The notes: a model not told the origin generated them from the sequence alone. A stretch of DNA of 64,000 bases from Terrimonas ferruginea DSM 30193 (GCF_000425585.1 NZ_KE384400.1:153395-217394); one strand, 5' to 3'. Counted from the stretch's first letter, positions 34,755-44,760 are shown. Program-made: numbers and translations.

Positions 34755-36341
34755 TTATTGCTTGTCAAATGCCACGACCGTTGCGGCCAGTTCGGCATCG
34801 CCTTCTGCTGCCTGTAGCGCAATGCGCCCATCCGCTACGCTGCCATACCGCGCGGCACGCGATTGTTTGCCTTGTAACGCAGCATTCACTTTATCAGCAT
34901 AAGTAGAGCCGGGTGCCGAAGCGATAGATTTATTCAGCGCGTTATAATCCAGTTCCTTTTTACTAACCACAATGGCGATGTAATCACGATTGCCGATCGT
35001 GTCGGCCTCCATCGATTGCCCTTTTGGAAAAAGACGATACCCCGTAATGCCACAGTAGGCCGAGTGCTTCGATTTTGTTTGCCCCTGCGCCAGGTAAGGA
35101 AACAATACATAAGAACTTCCGTCCTGCTCCTGGCCGAAGATGTAGATGTAACATTCGGTCGTATTCTGTACTTCCATTTTGAATCGTGTTCCCGGACGGA
35201 TCGGTGTTACGGTGCTGAAGCTGTTTCCATTTTCCGCACGCAGGCGGATGTATTGCTTCGTTTCGTTGTTCACCAATCCTATTTTGCATTCCAGGGGAAT
35301 GGCCGCCACATTCGCGCTTTGGGGAAGCGGATCTATGCCATAAGCCTCCCGCGCATAGGTTTTGAAATCACCGTATCGCACCCAGGCGATACCATCTTTA
35401 CCCCAGTTACCGCCCCAGCTATTCATGATTTCAAACGCACCGCCAAACTTCCGGTCGTCGTACCCGATGATGCACATGGCATGTCCGCCCATTCCCACCT
35501 GCGACGCATCCATTCCCTGTGGTGTCCACAGTTCTTTTCCCATCATGTCCTGCATAAAACTCTGGCCTACCATCATTCCGATCACCACCGGCGCATCTCC
35601 GGCCAGGTGTTCTTTGATGGAACGGATATTGATCGATTGCGTATTTCCGTTTGTCAGCCGTGTAAATCCATGGATCGTATTGCTTCTTCCATTTGAAAAC
35701 TGACCGCTGGGATCGCGGTTGCAATCATCATCACGATAAGGATACTGGCTTAACGGAACGCCGCCATTTTTTTGCATCGCCTCCATAGCCAGTTGGATGT
35801 AAGATCCCTGGCAACCATCGAGTTTGATCTGGTTGTACAGGTAGGATGGGCTGAATACGATCTGGTCGGGTTCCTGGTGCGTAGCGGCAGAGGTGAGAAT
35901 CGTTTGTGCGGCGTAGGCACTGCTCCAGGCAACGCAGCTTCCCTGCTGTCCCTGGTCGCCTCTGGCAGGTGCAAACCGGCGCAGCGACACCGCTTCAGGC
36001 AGCGGATTTTTATTGGCATCGTCCTCCAGTCCTTCGTATACCGAAGCTTTATTAAACTGATCCGGACTGAAACTATAGCCACTTTTGGAAAATAATGTTT
36101 GTGCCTGCTGGGCCAGCTCACCGAGATTGCAGTTGCCACGTCCGAGCAGGAAATAAGCACCGGCGGCCAGTGCGAGAAGAAGAATAATGCCTTTTCCCTT
36201 AAAAAGCCCTAACAGCAGCGGCAGCAATGCGCCCAGTCCGCCGCCCGGCCCCGATGGCCCACGGCCTCCTCCACCCCCATTGTCGTCATTATAATCATTT
36301 TGGTTCTGATCCTGTGGATCGTCGGTCATTCTTATCGGCAT
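34755..36341 (-). CDS. Papain-like (C1) protease with N-terminal membrane anchor and C-terminal DUF4384-like domain
   Basis: 528 aa from the ATG at 36341; an ATG at 36329 is also possible. Asp/Asn/Gly-rich head (MTDDPQDQNQ..GGGGGRG), one membrane helix (about 49-67), then a C1 peptidase domain. The catalytic triad is Cys136 in QGSCVAWSSAY, His in GMGGHAMCIIGYDD and Asn in IMNSWGGNWG. The last 150 residues match the DUF4384 pattern (VQNTTECYIYIFGQEQDGSSYVLFPY). It probably cleaves proteins outside the inner membrane. The substrate is unknown. Confidence 0.85.
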   Translation of the reverse strand: MPIRMTDDPQDQNQNDYNDDNGGGGGRGPSGPGGGLGALLPLLLGLFKGKGIILLLALAAGAYFLLGRGNCNLGELAQQAQTLFSKSGYSFSPDQFNKASVYEGLEDDANKNPLPEAVSLRRFAPARGDQGQQGSCVAWSSAYAAQTILTSAATHQEPDQIVFSPSYLYNQIKLDGCQGSYIQLAMEAMQKNGGVPLSQYPYRDDDCNRDPSGQFSNGRSNTIHGFTRLTNGNTQSINIRSIKEHLAGDAPVVIGMMVGQSFMQDMMGKELWTPQGMDASQVGMGGHAMCIIGYDDRKFGGAFEIMNSWGGNWGKDGIAWVRYGDFKTYAREAYGIDPLPQSANVAAIPLECKIGLVNNETKQYIRLRAENGNSFSTVTPIRPGTRFKMEVQNTTECYIYIFGQEQDGSSYVLFPYLAQGQTKSKHSAYCGITGYRLFPKGQSMEADTIGNRDYIAIVVSKKELDYNALNKSIASAPGSTYADKVNAALQGKQSRAARYGSVADGRIALQAAEGDAELAATVVAFDKQ

Positions 36342-36466
36342 AAACGGGTATTTGTGATAAATGTAACAAGTTCGTCCGATATGCAAAACAGCCGGAAAAA
36401 AGAAGGATCTGTCTTTTTTTCGTCACGCTTGCATCTTTTTCGCGGAAGTTTCGTCAAATTTGAACT

Positions 36467-37366
36467 ATGAGCATGCACCCTTTCCTCAAATCATCCCTGG
36501 CGCTTGTACTGGGACTCGGCCTGTCACAGGCTGCTGATGCACAACAACAGGCACAAAAAGTGACCGGCAAACTGCAATTCGAGCCGGGTCGTACTATCCA
36601 GATAAAAGTGGATCAGACCAGTACCATGACGCAGGACGCGATGGGTCAGACAATCGATTTCAAAACCAGCGGCGTTACCATTCACAGTTATAAAGTCACC
36701 AATGCTACCGAAGATAACAGCACGCTGCATCACTCGGTGCAACGCCTGGCTTTTAATTTCGAAGGTATGGGTGCCAAACGCAGTTTTGACTCGGATAACA
36801 AAAAAGATATGTCGGGCGAATTTGGAAAGCCCATAGCCGATGTATTGAACAAATCTTACGACGTAATCATTGACAAGAGCGGTAAAACATTGATGGCCCG
36901 CCCCGAAAAATTTGAAGCCCCCGCTTCCGACGACCGGTCAGCCGTTATCCTCAACCAGGTGCGCGACATGACGGATGTAGTGAACCCTCCGGCACGCGGC
37001 AGCAACAGTTTTTTCAAAGTGCTCCCCGACAAAGAAACGGGTATCGGCGACAGTTGGAGAGACACTACCCTTACTCCCTCTGAATCTGCTCTCACTGTCT
37101 ATACCTTATCAGCCATCACCGACTCAACTATTATTGTTGACTTCAAACGTTCTGCGGCCATCAACATGACTTTGCAGATCATGGGCTCCGAGGCGCTTAA
37201 TAAGCAGAACCAGGTTTCCACCGGACAGATCATTCTCGATCGCGCAACCGGATTGATGAAAGAAAAAACGATCAACACCGATTCAAACGGCACCACCGAA
37301 GTAATGGGAGCATCCCTTCCCGGCAGCGGCAAGATGACGATCCGCATGACGGTAGAGTACTTGTAG
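36467..37366 (+). CDS. Exported protein, DUF6263-like
   Basis: 299 aa with a signal peptide cut after ADA in SQAADAQQQ. The mature part is beta-rich, with repeated short strands such as GRTIQIKVDQTSTMTQ and LHHSVQRLAFNFEGMG. Its texture resembles DUF6263 proteins of Bacteroidota; that family label is tentative. No catalytic residues are evident. It is divergent from the papain-like gene (125 bp apart) and is followed by repeat block D. Confidence 0.6.
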   Translation: MSMHPFLKSSLALVLGLGLSQAADAQQQAQKVTGKLQFEPGRTIQIKVDQTSTMTQDAMGQTIDFKTSGVTIHSYKVTNATEDNSTLHHSVQRLAFNFEGMGAKRSFDSDNKKDMSGEFGKPIADVLNKSYDVIIDKSGKTLMARPEKFEAPASDDRSAVILNQVRDMTDVVNPPARGSNSFFKVLPDKETGIGDSWRDTTLTPSESALTVYTLSAITDSTIIVDFKRSAAINMTLQIMGSEALNKQNQVSTGQIILDRATGLMKEKTINTDSNGTTEVMGASLPGSGKMTIRMTVEYL

Positions 37367-37371
37367 AAAAG

Positions 37372-37499
37372 TCAAAAGTATTAAGTATTAAGTGGCGACC
37401 ACGGCTATTGAGGATCGCTCTGAAAAACATCAGCCGCAGCGAAGTATGAACTTGCTGCGGCTGTTTACTTATAACTTATTACTTACAACTTAATACTTA
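37372..37499. repeat. Heptamer repeat block D with hairpin core
   Basis: AAGTATT units at 37377-37392 face inverted ACTTATN/ACTTANN units at 37465-37499. Between them is CAGCCGCAGC...GCTGCGGCTG (37431-37462), which could act as a terminator for the genes converging on it. Confidence 0.7.
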
Positions 37500-38552
37500 T
37501 TCAAGTCCGGCACGTTTCGCTATGTCGCGCCAGTCATAATAATGAAACACGCGGCCATTACTCATCGCCACAAATACCCCTTTGGGAAATTTATCATTGA
37601 GCGGAATACTCGTTACCTCTGATCCATCACTCTCATTTGCCAATACCGGCACTTCGGCAACCAGGTCATGCTGATGAGGATTGGTCTTACTGCCCTCACG
37701 CGGATAAATCATGAAACTGTTCGACTGCTGGTTCGATACCAGGATATAACCCGTGGCCGGCCCGGTTTTGTAAATCGAAATTCCTTCGTGATCTGATTTG
37801 AACCCGGTGGTACCAAACACACCGAGTTCATTGTTATTATTCGCTGCAGGATCGGCGATGTATTTGTGCACACCATACCGCTCATCTGAATAATAAACAT
37901 AGCCGAGTTCATTGTCCACGGCAATGGATTCAATTTCCTTGAGGCCGCTGTAGCGGCCAAATTCACGTACTTTCTTCAACGCTACTTTCCCTTTATCATC
38001 CACCAACTGGTATTGCCAGAGATAGCCTTCGGCAGGACCCGTCTTGCGACCGGCGATCACAAATATGGCCTTATCCGAAGGACGCGTGTAAAACGCAACC
38101 CCCATCGGATCTCTTTGTTTTTCTCCGGCAAATACATCGATACCGATGTTGTTATCCAACGGGGCCAGATCGGGTAAGGAAAAAAAACGGAGCTTATTTG
38201 TTTCTCTTTCTGTTACGACAGCGATATCTACCGGTTTACCCGCAAGCAGAAAACCATAAGCGATATCAATATTATTCGGGCGCTGCAATCCCACCACTTT
38301 ACGAACGATACGTCCGTTGAGATCGAATGCATAAATGCCACCATTGGTTTCCTTATCGGTGCCAACGATGAGGCTTGCGGCAGGATCGGCCGGATTGATC
38401 CAGATAGCGGGGTCATCTGTATCAAACACTACTTTTTCCGTCACCACTACCGGCCTCACTACATCGGCCGCAGGCATTTGCTTAGCGCCGTTACAAGCAG
38501 CCAGCACCGCAATAGCTGCGATGCCGGCGATCTTATTGATCAGTTGTTGCAT
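37497..38552 (-). CDS. Beta-propeller phytase lipoprotein
   Basis: 351 aa with lipobox VLAAC (Cys20). Beta-propeller phytases use calcium to release phosphate from phytate. The diagnostic DTDDPAIWINP block is at about residues 45-55, and further propeller blades contain GTDKETNGGIYAFDLNG, RPNNIDIAYGF, DPMGVAFY, LKEIESIAVDNELGYVYYSDE and DHEGISIY. The length suits the family. It is encoded 11 bp after a TonB receptor gene on the same strand, which suggests joint uptake of phytate or its products. Phosphate control is likely but no Pho box was checked. Confidence 0.92.
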   Translation of the reverse strand: MQQLINKIAGIAAIAVLAACNGAKQMPAADVVRPVVVTEKVVFDTDDPAIWINPADPAASLIVGTDKETNGGIYAFDLNGRIVRKVVGLQRPNNIDIAYGFLLAGKPVDIAVVTERETNKLRFFSLPDLAPLDNNIGIDVFAGEKQRDPMGVAFYTRPSDKAIFVIAGRKTGPAEGYLWQYQLVDDKGKVALKKVREFGRYSGLKEIESIAVDNELGYVYYSDERYGVHKYIADPAANNNNELGVFGTTGFKSDHEGISIYKTGPATGYILVSNQQSNSFMIYPREGSKTNPHQHDLVAEVPVLANESDGSEVTSIPLNDKFPKGVFVAMSNGRVFHYYDWRDIAKRAGLE

Positions 38553-38563
38553 ATGAGATAATA

Positions 38564-41434
38564 TTAACGGCTTAAGTCAAATTTAAGACCGAGGTTATAA
38601 CGCGGACCGTAGTATTCCAATTGCGCCGTGCGGTCTTTGGCTCCCTGGTAGTAACGCAGCGGCTGATTCGTCAGGTTGTTAGCCTCGGCGAACAAACGCA
38701 GTTTGCCCGTGATGGCATAAGATGCGTTTGCATCCAGGAAAAATTGTTTATCGTAGTAACGATCGTTGAAAGCATCCGCGTTGTAACCGGCGTCATCACT
38801 GTCATCCACATAGGCAGAAGTGAAATTGCCGGAAACACGTACCACTACTTTTTTATTTTCATAAGAAAGCGAAGCATTGAAAATGTGCGGAGCAGCGCCA
38901 GGGAGTTTTACATCGCTGCGAATCTTTTCCCCGTCAACATAAATTCCTTCGGTGGTTGAATGGGTGTAGGTATAGTTCAGGTAAATACCGAATCCTTTCC
39001 ACAAACCCGGCAGGAAGTCGAACTGCCTTTGCAACGCAATTTCAGCACCCCATACCTGCGCACCGGTTCCGTTGCGGCGTTGTGCAAAGTCCCAGTTTTC
39101 ACCCACTGCGATCGGGTTGCTCACGCCGGGAAAATCAGCCGCAAATTTTGACTGTGTATACTGATTGTCGATATACGAATAGAAGAATTTGTCGATGCTT
39201 TTGTAGAACACACCGGCAGAGATCAGCCCCACAGAGCGGAAATACTGCTCCGCCATCAGATCAAAGTTGGTTGCTCTTACCGGCTCCAATGAAGGATTAC
39301 CGGCAGACAGTTCCAGGTCATTCGGATTGATGTTGAAATAAGGAACCAGGTCGTAGTACTTGGGACGAGCCAGTGAGTTGGTCCATGCACCTTTCAGGAT
39401 AAGGTTGTTGTTGACGCGGTACTTGAGGTTGATGGAAGGCAATACATCGGTGTAATTGTTTTTCAGTGTAGCGGTGCCTTTCAGGTCTTCTTCGTCTTCA
39501 ACGATGTTACCGGTGTAATTGATCGACGTGTGTTCAACCCGTACACCCAGGTTCACAGAAAACTTCGCTGTAATGTCATGTTTCAATCCAACATATCCTG
39601 CAGTGATGGTTTCTTTTGCGCGGTAGTTACCGGCGAGGTATTCGGCGGGCTCGTCTGTTTCATCAAACAGTGAACGATCGCGGAAATTGAGACCACCGAG
39701 GAAACGCGGGTCAACAAATTCGCCGGCCACATATTTGTTGCCGGGATAGAAATTGTAGCTGGACCGGTCTACCAGCGGCAGCAGGGAAATGTTGGCAAAC
39801 TGAGCGGCATTGGCGCCCAGGGCTTCATAGGAATAAAATGTATTGTTGCGCTCTTTGGTCTTCGTACGCAGACGGCCACCGAAATACAACTGACCAGAGC
39901 GGTTGGTGATCAAAGAAACAGGCAGTTCGAATTTCAATTTGGCATTCAGGTCTTGCTCAAACTGGTCCTGGAACTGGTTGGTTAATTCATTCAGACGGGT
40001 ATAGTTCTGCATTGCGGTGAGGTCCGTGAGTACGGGTGTTTCCGGATCACTGATGTTTTGTGACACGGTAATGCTGCGGCGACCGAGGGAAATATAACGT
40101 TCTTCCGGACGTTTTTCCGAAGCCTTCGCATATTGCACACTCCACTTTGCGGCCAGTTTGCCCCAGAGGTGTTCGCCACGGATAGCGGCCGTACGTACGC
40201 GCTGGTCTTCGAGGCGGCGGCCATCGTTGCGGCCGCTGTTGATACCTCCTTTGGTCTGACGCAATACTTCGCCATTGCGGTAGCCTGTGATATCACCATC
40301 GGAATTATAGATGAGGTCGGCGGGATTGGGATTTTCCGCATCGCCTCTGTAACGGTGACGGAGACGGAAACGATTTTCCTTGTCGTCACGCCAATTGTAA
40401 GTACCGGTAAGATAGATGGTATTGAGCGCGTTGATACGATAATCCACTGTTGCAGAAAGGTTGCGGCGGATACGTGTTACATCGTATACACGAACATCAT
40501 GATCGCTCACGAAAAGTTTGCCATTGGCATCTTTGCTCCATACGGCTTCCACGTTATCGGAACCGTATACATTTTTATTGATCGTACCGTTCACTACAAA
40601 TCCAAGTTGCTGGTTGCGTGTGCGGCTGCCAATGAGCAGGCCGGCCGTGCCGATAAAACCATTGCGGATGCTGTTGTAGCCGCCGGCGATGGTTCCTGCG
40701 ATACGCAGGCCGTTGGGTGTAGCGCGGGTGATGAGGTTGACAGAACCACCGATCGCGTCGGCGTCCATATCGGCTGTGAGTGTTTTGCTTACTTCGATGG
40801 TTTGCACCATGTCGGCAGGAATGAGGTCCATCTGCACGCGGCGGTTATCGCCTTCAGCAGAAGGAACACGCTCACCGTTCAGCGTTACGGCGTTGAATTC
40901 AGGTCCCATACCACGCACGATGATATTACGTGCTTCACCCTGGTCGTTTTGCATGGTGATACCGGGAACACGTTTAACGGCATCGCCGATATTGGCATCG
41001 GGGAAACGGCCGATCTGATCGGCGCTTACGATGTTGGTGATATTGTCGCTGTTCTTTTGCTGGTTGAGTGCGCGGGCCTGTCCCCTGAGACGGTCGCCCA
41101 TTACGATTACTTCCTTATCGGTGGTAACGCCGGGGCTCAATTTTTCAACGAGCTCCATGGTCGTACCGGAGAGTTTTACGTTTTTTTCCAGGGTAGCAAA
41201 ACCGATATAAGAAATAGTGAGGTGATAATCGCCTGCGGGTAAAGCTGCGAAAGTAACTTCTCCGTTGCTGTTGGTATAACCACCGTTATTGCCGGGAGAA
41301 AGTGTAATAGACGCGCCTGGTAAAGCGAGATTTTGTTCGTCGCTAACGCGAATGCGAACCGAAGTTTTTTGAGCCTTTGCATTGAACGCAAACAGGCATG
41401 CCAGTACAGGCAGAAGCCGGAGGATATTTCTCAT
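38564..41434 (-). CDS. TonB-dependent receptor linked to phytase
   Basis: 956 aa with a signal peptide (MRNILRLLPVLACLFAFNAKAQ). An N-terminal carboxypeptidase-like domain (about 24-105) is followed by a plug with NIGDAVKRVPGITMQND, RNIIVRGMGPEFNAVTLNG and ADAIGGSVNLITR, then a barrel ending YNLGLKFDLSR. It is of the TonB/oar type, not SusC type, and has no SusD partner. Encoded 11 bp before the phytase, it probably imports inositol phosphates or a phosphate source. A TACTTTCG box is at 41458-41465. Confidence 0.93.
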   Translation of the reverse strand: MRNILRLLPVLACLFAFNAKAQKTSVRIRVSDEQNLALPGASITLSPGNNGGYTNSNGEVTFAALPAGDYHLTISYIGFATLEKNVKLSGTTMELVEKLSPGVTTDKEVIVMGDRLRGQARALNQQKNSDNITNIVSADQIGRFPDANIGDAVKRVPGITMQNDQGEARNIIVRGMGPEFNAVTLNGERVPSAEGDNRRVQMDLIPADMVQTIEVSKTLTADMDADAIGGSVNLITRATPNGLRIAGTIAGGYNSIRNGFIGTAGLLIGSRTRNQQLGFVVNGTINKNVYGSDNVEAVWSKDANGKLFVSDHDVRVYDVTRIRRNLSATVDYRINALNTIYLTGTYNWRDDKENRFRLRHRYRGDAENPNPADLIYNSDGDITGYRNGEVLRQTKGGINSGRNDGRRLEDQRVRTAAIRGEHLWGKLAAKWSVQYAKASEKRPEERYISLGRRSITVSQNISDPETPVLTDLTAMQNYTRLNELTNQFQDQFEQDLNAKLKFELPVSLITNRSGQLYFGGRLRTKTKERNNTFYSYEALGANAAQFANISLLPLVDRSSYNFYPGNKYVAGEFVDPRFLGGLNFRDRSLFDETDEPAEYLAGNYRAKETITAGYVGLKHDITAKFSVNLGVRVEHTSINYTGNIVEDEEDLKGTATLKNNYTDVLPSINLKYRVNNNLILKGAWTNSLARPKYYDLVPYFNINPNDLELSAGNPSLEPVRATNFDLMAEQYFRSVGLISAGVFYKSIDKFFYSYIDNQYTQSKFAADFPGVSNPIAVGENWDFAQRRNGTGAQVWGAEIALQRQFDFLPGLWKGFGIYLNYTYTHSTTEGIYVDGEKIRSDVKLPGAAPHIFNASLSYENKKVVVRVSGNFTSAYVDDSDDAGYNADAFNDRYYDKQFFLDANASYAITGKLRLFAEANNLTNQPLRYYQGAKDRTAQLEYYGPRYNLGLKFDLSR

Positions 41435-41457
41435 ACCGCTTGTTGGTTGATTTGCGG

Positions 41458-41465
41458 CGAAAGTA
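41458..41465 (-). promoter_or_regulatory. Candidate -7 box for the TonB receptor/phytase operon
   Basis: Minus-strand TACTTTCG, one mismatch from TAnnTTTG, 23 bp before the ATG. No -33 box was seen. Confidence 0.4.
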
Positions 41466-41535
41466 GCTGGCTTGTGTAATGGTAATGTTAGCGGAGTGTG
41501 ATGGATTTGTTAAGGAGGGAGTGAAGCAGCCGTAT

Positions 41536-41696
41536 TAAGTATTAAGTAATAAGTAGTAAGTAATAAGTAGTAAGTTTTGGTGAAAGGCGTAAGGAGTGAG
41601 GCCATTCACGATTGACGATTCACCATTGACGATTCACTCCCGAGGCTTCGGGATGACGATTCACTATTGACCATTCACTATTGACCATTGACGAAC
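41536..41696. repeat. Heptamer repeat block E
   Basis: TAAGTAN units (41536-41574), an AAGGYGT-type pair, then ATTSACN units on both sides of the core CACTCCCGA..CTTC.GGATGACG (41635-41658). The same core, inverted, lies in block F (45503-45526). It fills the gap between lysA and the TonB receptor gene. Confidence 0.78.
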
Positions 41697-41719
41697 GCCT
41701 CAGGGAGCGCTCAATTTAC

Positions 41720-42928
41720 CTATGGTGCTAGCGGCACCTGCCCCCGTAACAAATCTTCAAAATTGCTTCGCTCGCGTATCAGTTTAACTTCATCCCCGTT
41801 CACCATTACTTCAGCCGGTTTGTAACGTGAATTGAAGCTGGAAGACATTTCAAAGCCGTATGCACCGGCGTTGAGGAATACCAGCAGGTCTCCTTCTCTT
41901 ACCTCGGGAAGTTCCCGGTCCCAGGCAAAAGTGTCTGTCTCGCAGATATTGCCGACCACGGCGTAATTTTTCGCCGGTCCCTGCGGGTTGGAGATATTGA
42001 TGATACGGTGGAATGAATCATAGAACATGGGACGGATCAGGTGATTGAATCCGCTGTTGACGCTTACGAATATAGCGGCGGCCGTTTCTTTTATCACGTT
42101 AACGGATGTAATAAAGTAACCGCATTCGCTTACAATAAATTTACCCGGCTCGAACCAGATCTGCAGCGCTTGCGCAACAGGATGCGCACCGAAAGCTTCT
42201 TTCACTTTTTGCGCCAGCAAAGGAATATCGGTTGCACCATCACCTTCTTTGTAAGGCACTTTGAACCCGCCGCCCAAATCGATCGAACGCAGTTCGGGAA
42301 AATGATGTAGGATATCGAACAACACACCGATGCCTTTTACAAACACTTCCACGTCTTTAATCTCACTGCCGGTGTGTATGTGCAGGTTGGTGATGTGTAA
42401 ATTATGTTCGCGGATAAGGGCCAGCAATTCTTCGAGCTGCTCTACCGGTATACCGAATTTACTTTTATCATGCCCCGTTGATATTTTCAGATTTCCGCCG
42501 GCCATGATATTCGGACGAAGCCGCAGGCCAACCGGATAATTATGCCCGAACCGCTTTCCGAATTTTGCCAGGTTCGAAAGGCTGTCGATATTGATATTGA
42601 CGCCGAGCGAAACGGCCTCTTCTATTTCGTCGAAACTGATACCGTTACTGGTATACAAAACACGCTGCGCAGGAAACCCTGCATGCAGTGCGAGTTTCAC
42701 TTCATTGATGGAGCTGCAGTCTACATTAGCGCCAAGGTCGCGCACAAAGCGCAGGATGTGAATGTTCGTAAGCGCCTTACAGGCATAGAAGAAAACAACG
42801 TTGCTTCCATTGAATGCTGTGGTTAGTTGCTTGTATTGTTCACGGATTTTATCGGCGTGATAAACATACAAGGGCGTACCAAATTGTGCAGCGAGTTGTG
42901 TCAGTTGTTCCGGAGCTAATTGAGCCAT
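41720..42928 (-). CDS. lysA: Diaminopimelate decarboxylase
   Basis: 402 aa PLP-dependent enzyme making L-lysine from meso-diaminopimelate in the cytoplasm. The PLP lysine is in FFYACKALTN (Lys51). Other blocks are GLRLRPNI, HIHTGSEI, GGGFKVPY, ICETDTFAWDRELP (the CESGD equivalent) and NAGAYGFEMSSSFNSR. The length matches the family. A TATCTTCG box, one mismatch from consensus, lies 7 bp upstream of the ATG (42935-42942). It stands as a single gene. Confidence 0.95.
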   Translation of the reverse strand: MAQLAPEQLTQLAAQFGTPLYVYHADKIREQYKQLTTAFNGSNVVFFYACKALTNIHILRFVRDLGANVDCSSINEVKLALHAGFPAQRVLYTSNGISFDEIEEAVSLGVNINIDSLSNLAKFGKRFGHNYPVGLRLRPNIMAGGNLKISTGHDKSKFGIPVEQLEELLALIREHNLHITNLHIHTGSEIKDVEVFVKGIGVLFDILHHFPELRSIDLGGGFKVPYKEGDGATDIPLLAQKVKEAFGAHPVAQALQIWFEPGKFIVSECGYFITSVNVIKETAAAIFVSVNSGFNHLIRPMFYDSFHRIINISNPQGPAKNYAVVGNICETDTFAWDRELPEVREGDLLVFLNAGAYGFEMSSSFNSRYKPAEVMVNGDEVKLIRERSNFEDLLRGQVPLAP

Positions 42929-43002
42929 AGCTGGCGAAGATAAAAAAAGCGCGGCTCTGTTTCATCAGCGCCGCGCAGGAAAAACTATTTATGAACAAAC
43001 GT

Positions 43003-43719
43003 TTAGTTGTCGTCTTCGTTTTCTTTCGCAATCAGTTCGCCGTTTTCTGTAACGGAGAGCAGCGTATCATCTTCGGTTTCTGCATCGGGGTTGGCGGTAT
43101 GTTCTTCTTCTCCGTCGAAATGTTCAGCATCTGCCTGCATATCTTTCATGATGGTGGGCTCTACCATTTGTTCGGCGAGGACTTCTTTGATTTTTGGCAG
43201 ATCATCTGCGGTATTGATACCGAAATAATCCATGAAAGTTTTAGAAGTAGCGTATACCAATGGATGACCGGGCATTGATTCGTTGCGGCCGGTGATGATG
43301 ATGAGTTCTTTTTCGAGGAGTTTCTGCACGGCATAATCCGAGCTTACACCACGGATCGCTTCGATCTCGCCTTTGGTCACCGGTTGTTTGTAGGCGATGA
43401 TGGCCAGGGTTTCGAGTGCCGCGGCAGAAAGACGTTTCAGGAATTTATCACCGTTGAGCTGCGCAATGGTTTTGTGATAGTCCTTTTTGGTAAGGAACTG
43501 CCAGCCGCCACCACTCTGGCGTAATTCAAACGGATAAAATTCTGATTTGTATTTTTCGGTTACACCATCGATGCCTGCTTCGATCTGGTCGAGGGTCAGT
43601 TTATCTTCCATGAAGCCGAAAGCATTGTTGAGCAATTCGGTCAGTTCAAGCGAAGTCAGGGGTTTGTCACTCGCGAAGATCAGCGCTTCAATATGGGGTA
43701 TCAGGTTTGTTATTTCCAT
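43003..43719 (-). CDS. scpB: Segregation and condensation protein B
   Basis: 238 aa from the ATG at 43719 (MEITNLIPHIEALIFASDKPL); an in-frame ATG at 43767 would add an unlikely tail. ScpB forms the SMC-ScpA-ScpB complex for chromosome condensation. Two winged-helix domains are visible: the second contains LSAAALETLAIIAYKQPVTKGEIEAIRGVSSDYAVQKLLEKELI. The C-terminal acidic tail (EEEHTANPDAETEDD) is typical of Bacteroidota copies. No scpA lies nearby. Confidence 0.94.
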   Translation of the reverse strand: MEITNLIPHIEALIFASDKPLTSLELTELLNNAFGFMEDKLTLDQIEAGIDGVTEKYKSEFYPFELRQSGGGWQFLTKKDYHKTIAQLNGDKFLKRLSAAALETLAIIAYKQPVTKGEIEAIRGVSSDYAVQKLLEKELIIITGRNESMPGHPLVYATSKTFMDYFGINTADDLPKIKEVLAEQMVEPTIMKDMQADAEHFDGEEEHTANPDAETEDDTLLSVTENGELIAKENEDDN

Positions 43720-43875
43720 GTCACCTATCGTGTTTTCAAAATCCAACCGGTTGCCCGGTATATTCACTATATCGAACGGCCAAAATAGGCATTATGGTGT
43801 AATGCATCAAAGAAGGTTACTGACATTTTGCAACCTGTGCTGTGGATTAAAATAACGAAGCAGTCTCGTCCCGGA

Positions 43876-44760
43876 TTAACCTTGCAGGGCAGCGGCGCCG
43901 CTCACAATCTCGGTCAGTTCCGTGGTGATCGCAGCCTGTCTTGCTCTGTTATAGGAGATCTTCAGGTTGCGGAGCATTTCGTTGGCGTTTTCGCTCGCTT
44001 TGTCCATCGCTGTCATACGGGCACCATGCTCGGAAGCATTGGAGTCCAGTACGGCTTTGTATAATTGTGTGTTGAGGATCTTCGGCATCAGTTCGGCTAC
44101 CAGTTCCGCTTCGGATGGATCGAAAATGAAGTTGGCTTTTTTATTATCGCCTTCTTTTTTCTCCACGCGGGGAATAGGCAGGAAGCGTTCTGTGACAAAA
44201 CGCTGTGTAGCGGCATTCTTGAATTGGCTGTACACAATTTCCACTACATCATATTCTTTCTCTTCAAAAGCTTTCATAGCCGCTTGTGCAGCTTTTTGTA
44301 CACCTTCGAAAGTGAGGTTGAGGAAAATATCTTTATAAGTGGCATCTGCACGGTAACCGTTCTTCAGGAAGTGTTCGTAACCTTTTTTACCGATGTTCCA
44401 GATGGTCACATTGCCTTTGCGGTATTGCTCTGTATACTTTTCGTTGATCAGGGCTTTGGTCATTTTGATCACGTTGGTATTGAAAGCCCCTGCCAGGCCG
44501 CGGTCGCTGGTGATGGCGATCAGCAGTACTTTTTCAACAGGACGTTCGGAAGCGAGTTTCATTTCCACATCACCTTCGCTGTTGCTCACGATATTGCTGA
44601 GCATATCCTGCAATTTGTTGGCGTAGGGACGCATCTGTATGATGGCATCCTGGGCACGGCGCAATTTGGCCGCACTCACCATTTTCATTGCCTTAGTGAT
44701 CTGTTGTGTGCTTTGAACGGACTTTATTCTGTTGCGTACTTCTTTTAATTGACCAGCCAT
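43876..44760 (-). CDS. atpG: F1F0 ATP synthase subunit gamma
   Basis: 294 aa central-shaft subunit. The N-terminus QLKEVRNRIKSVQSTQQITKAMKMVSAAKLRRAQ and the C-terminus MTAMDKASENANEMLRNLKISYNRARQAAITTELTEIVSGAAAL are diagnostic. The ITSDRGLAGAFNTNV block is also present. The flanking genes are not other ATP synthase subunits, so it is transcribed alone. A TACTTTTG box lies at 44810-44817, about 50 bp upstream. Confidence 0.97.
   Translation of the reverse strand: MAGQLKEVRNRIKSVQSTQQITKAMKMVSAAKLRRAQDAIIQMRPYANKLQDMLSNIVSNSEGDVEMKLASERPVEKVLLIAITSDRGLAGAFNTNVIKMTKALINEKYTEQYRKGNVTIWNIGKKGYEHFLKNGYRADATYKDIFLNLTFEGVQKAAQAAMKAFEEKEYDVVEIVYSQFKNAATQRFVTERFLPIPRVEKKEGDNKKANFIFDPSEAELVAELMPKILNTQLYKAVLDSNASEHGARMTAMDKASENANEMLRNLKISYNRARQAAITTELTEIVSGAAALQG

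Noticed and set aside
40133-41242. A 369-codon frame antisense to the TonB receptor gene
   Set aside because: No recognisable motif; the receptor frame has full plug and barrel signatures.
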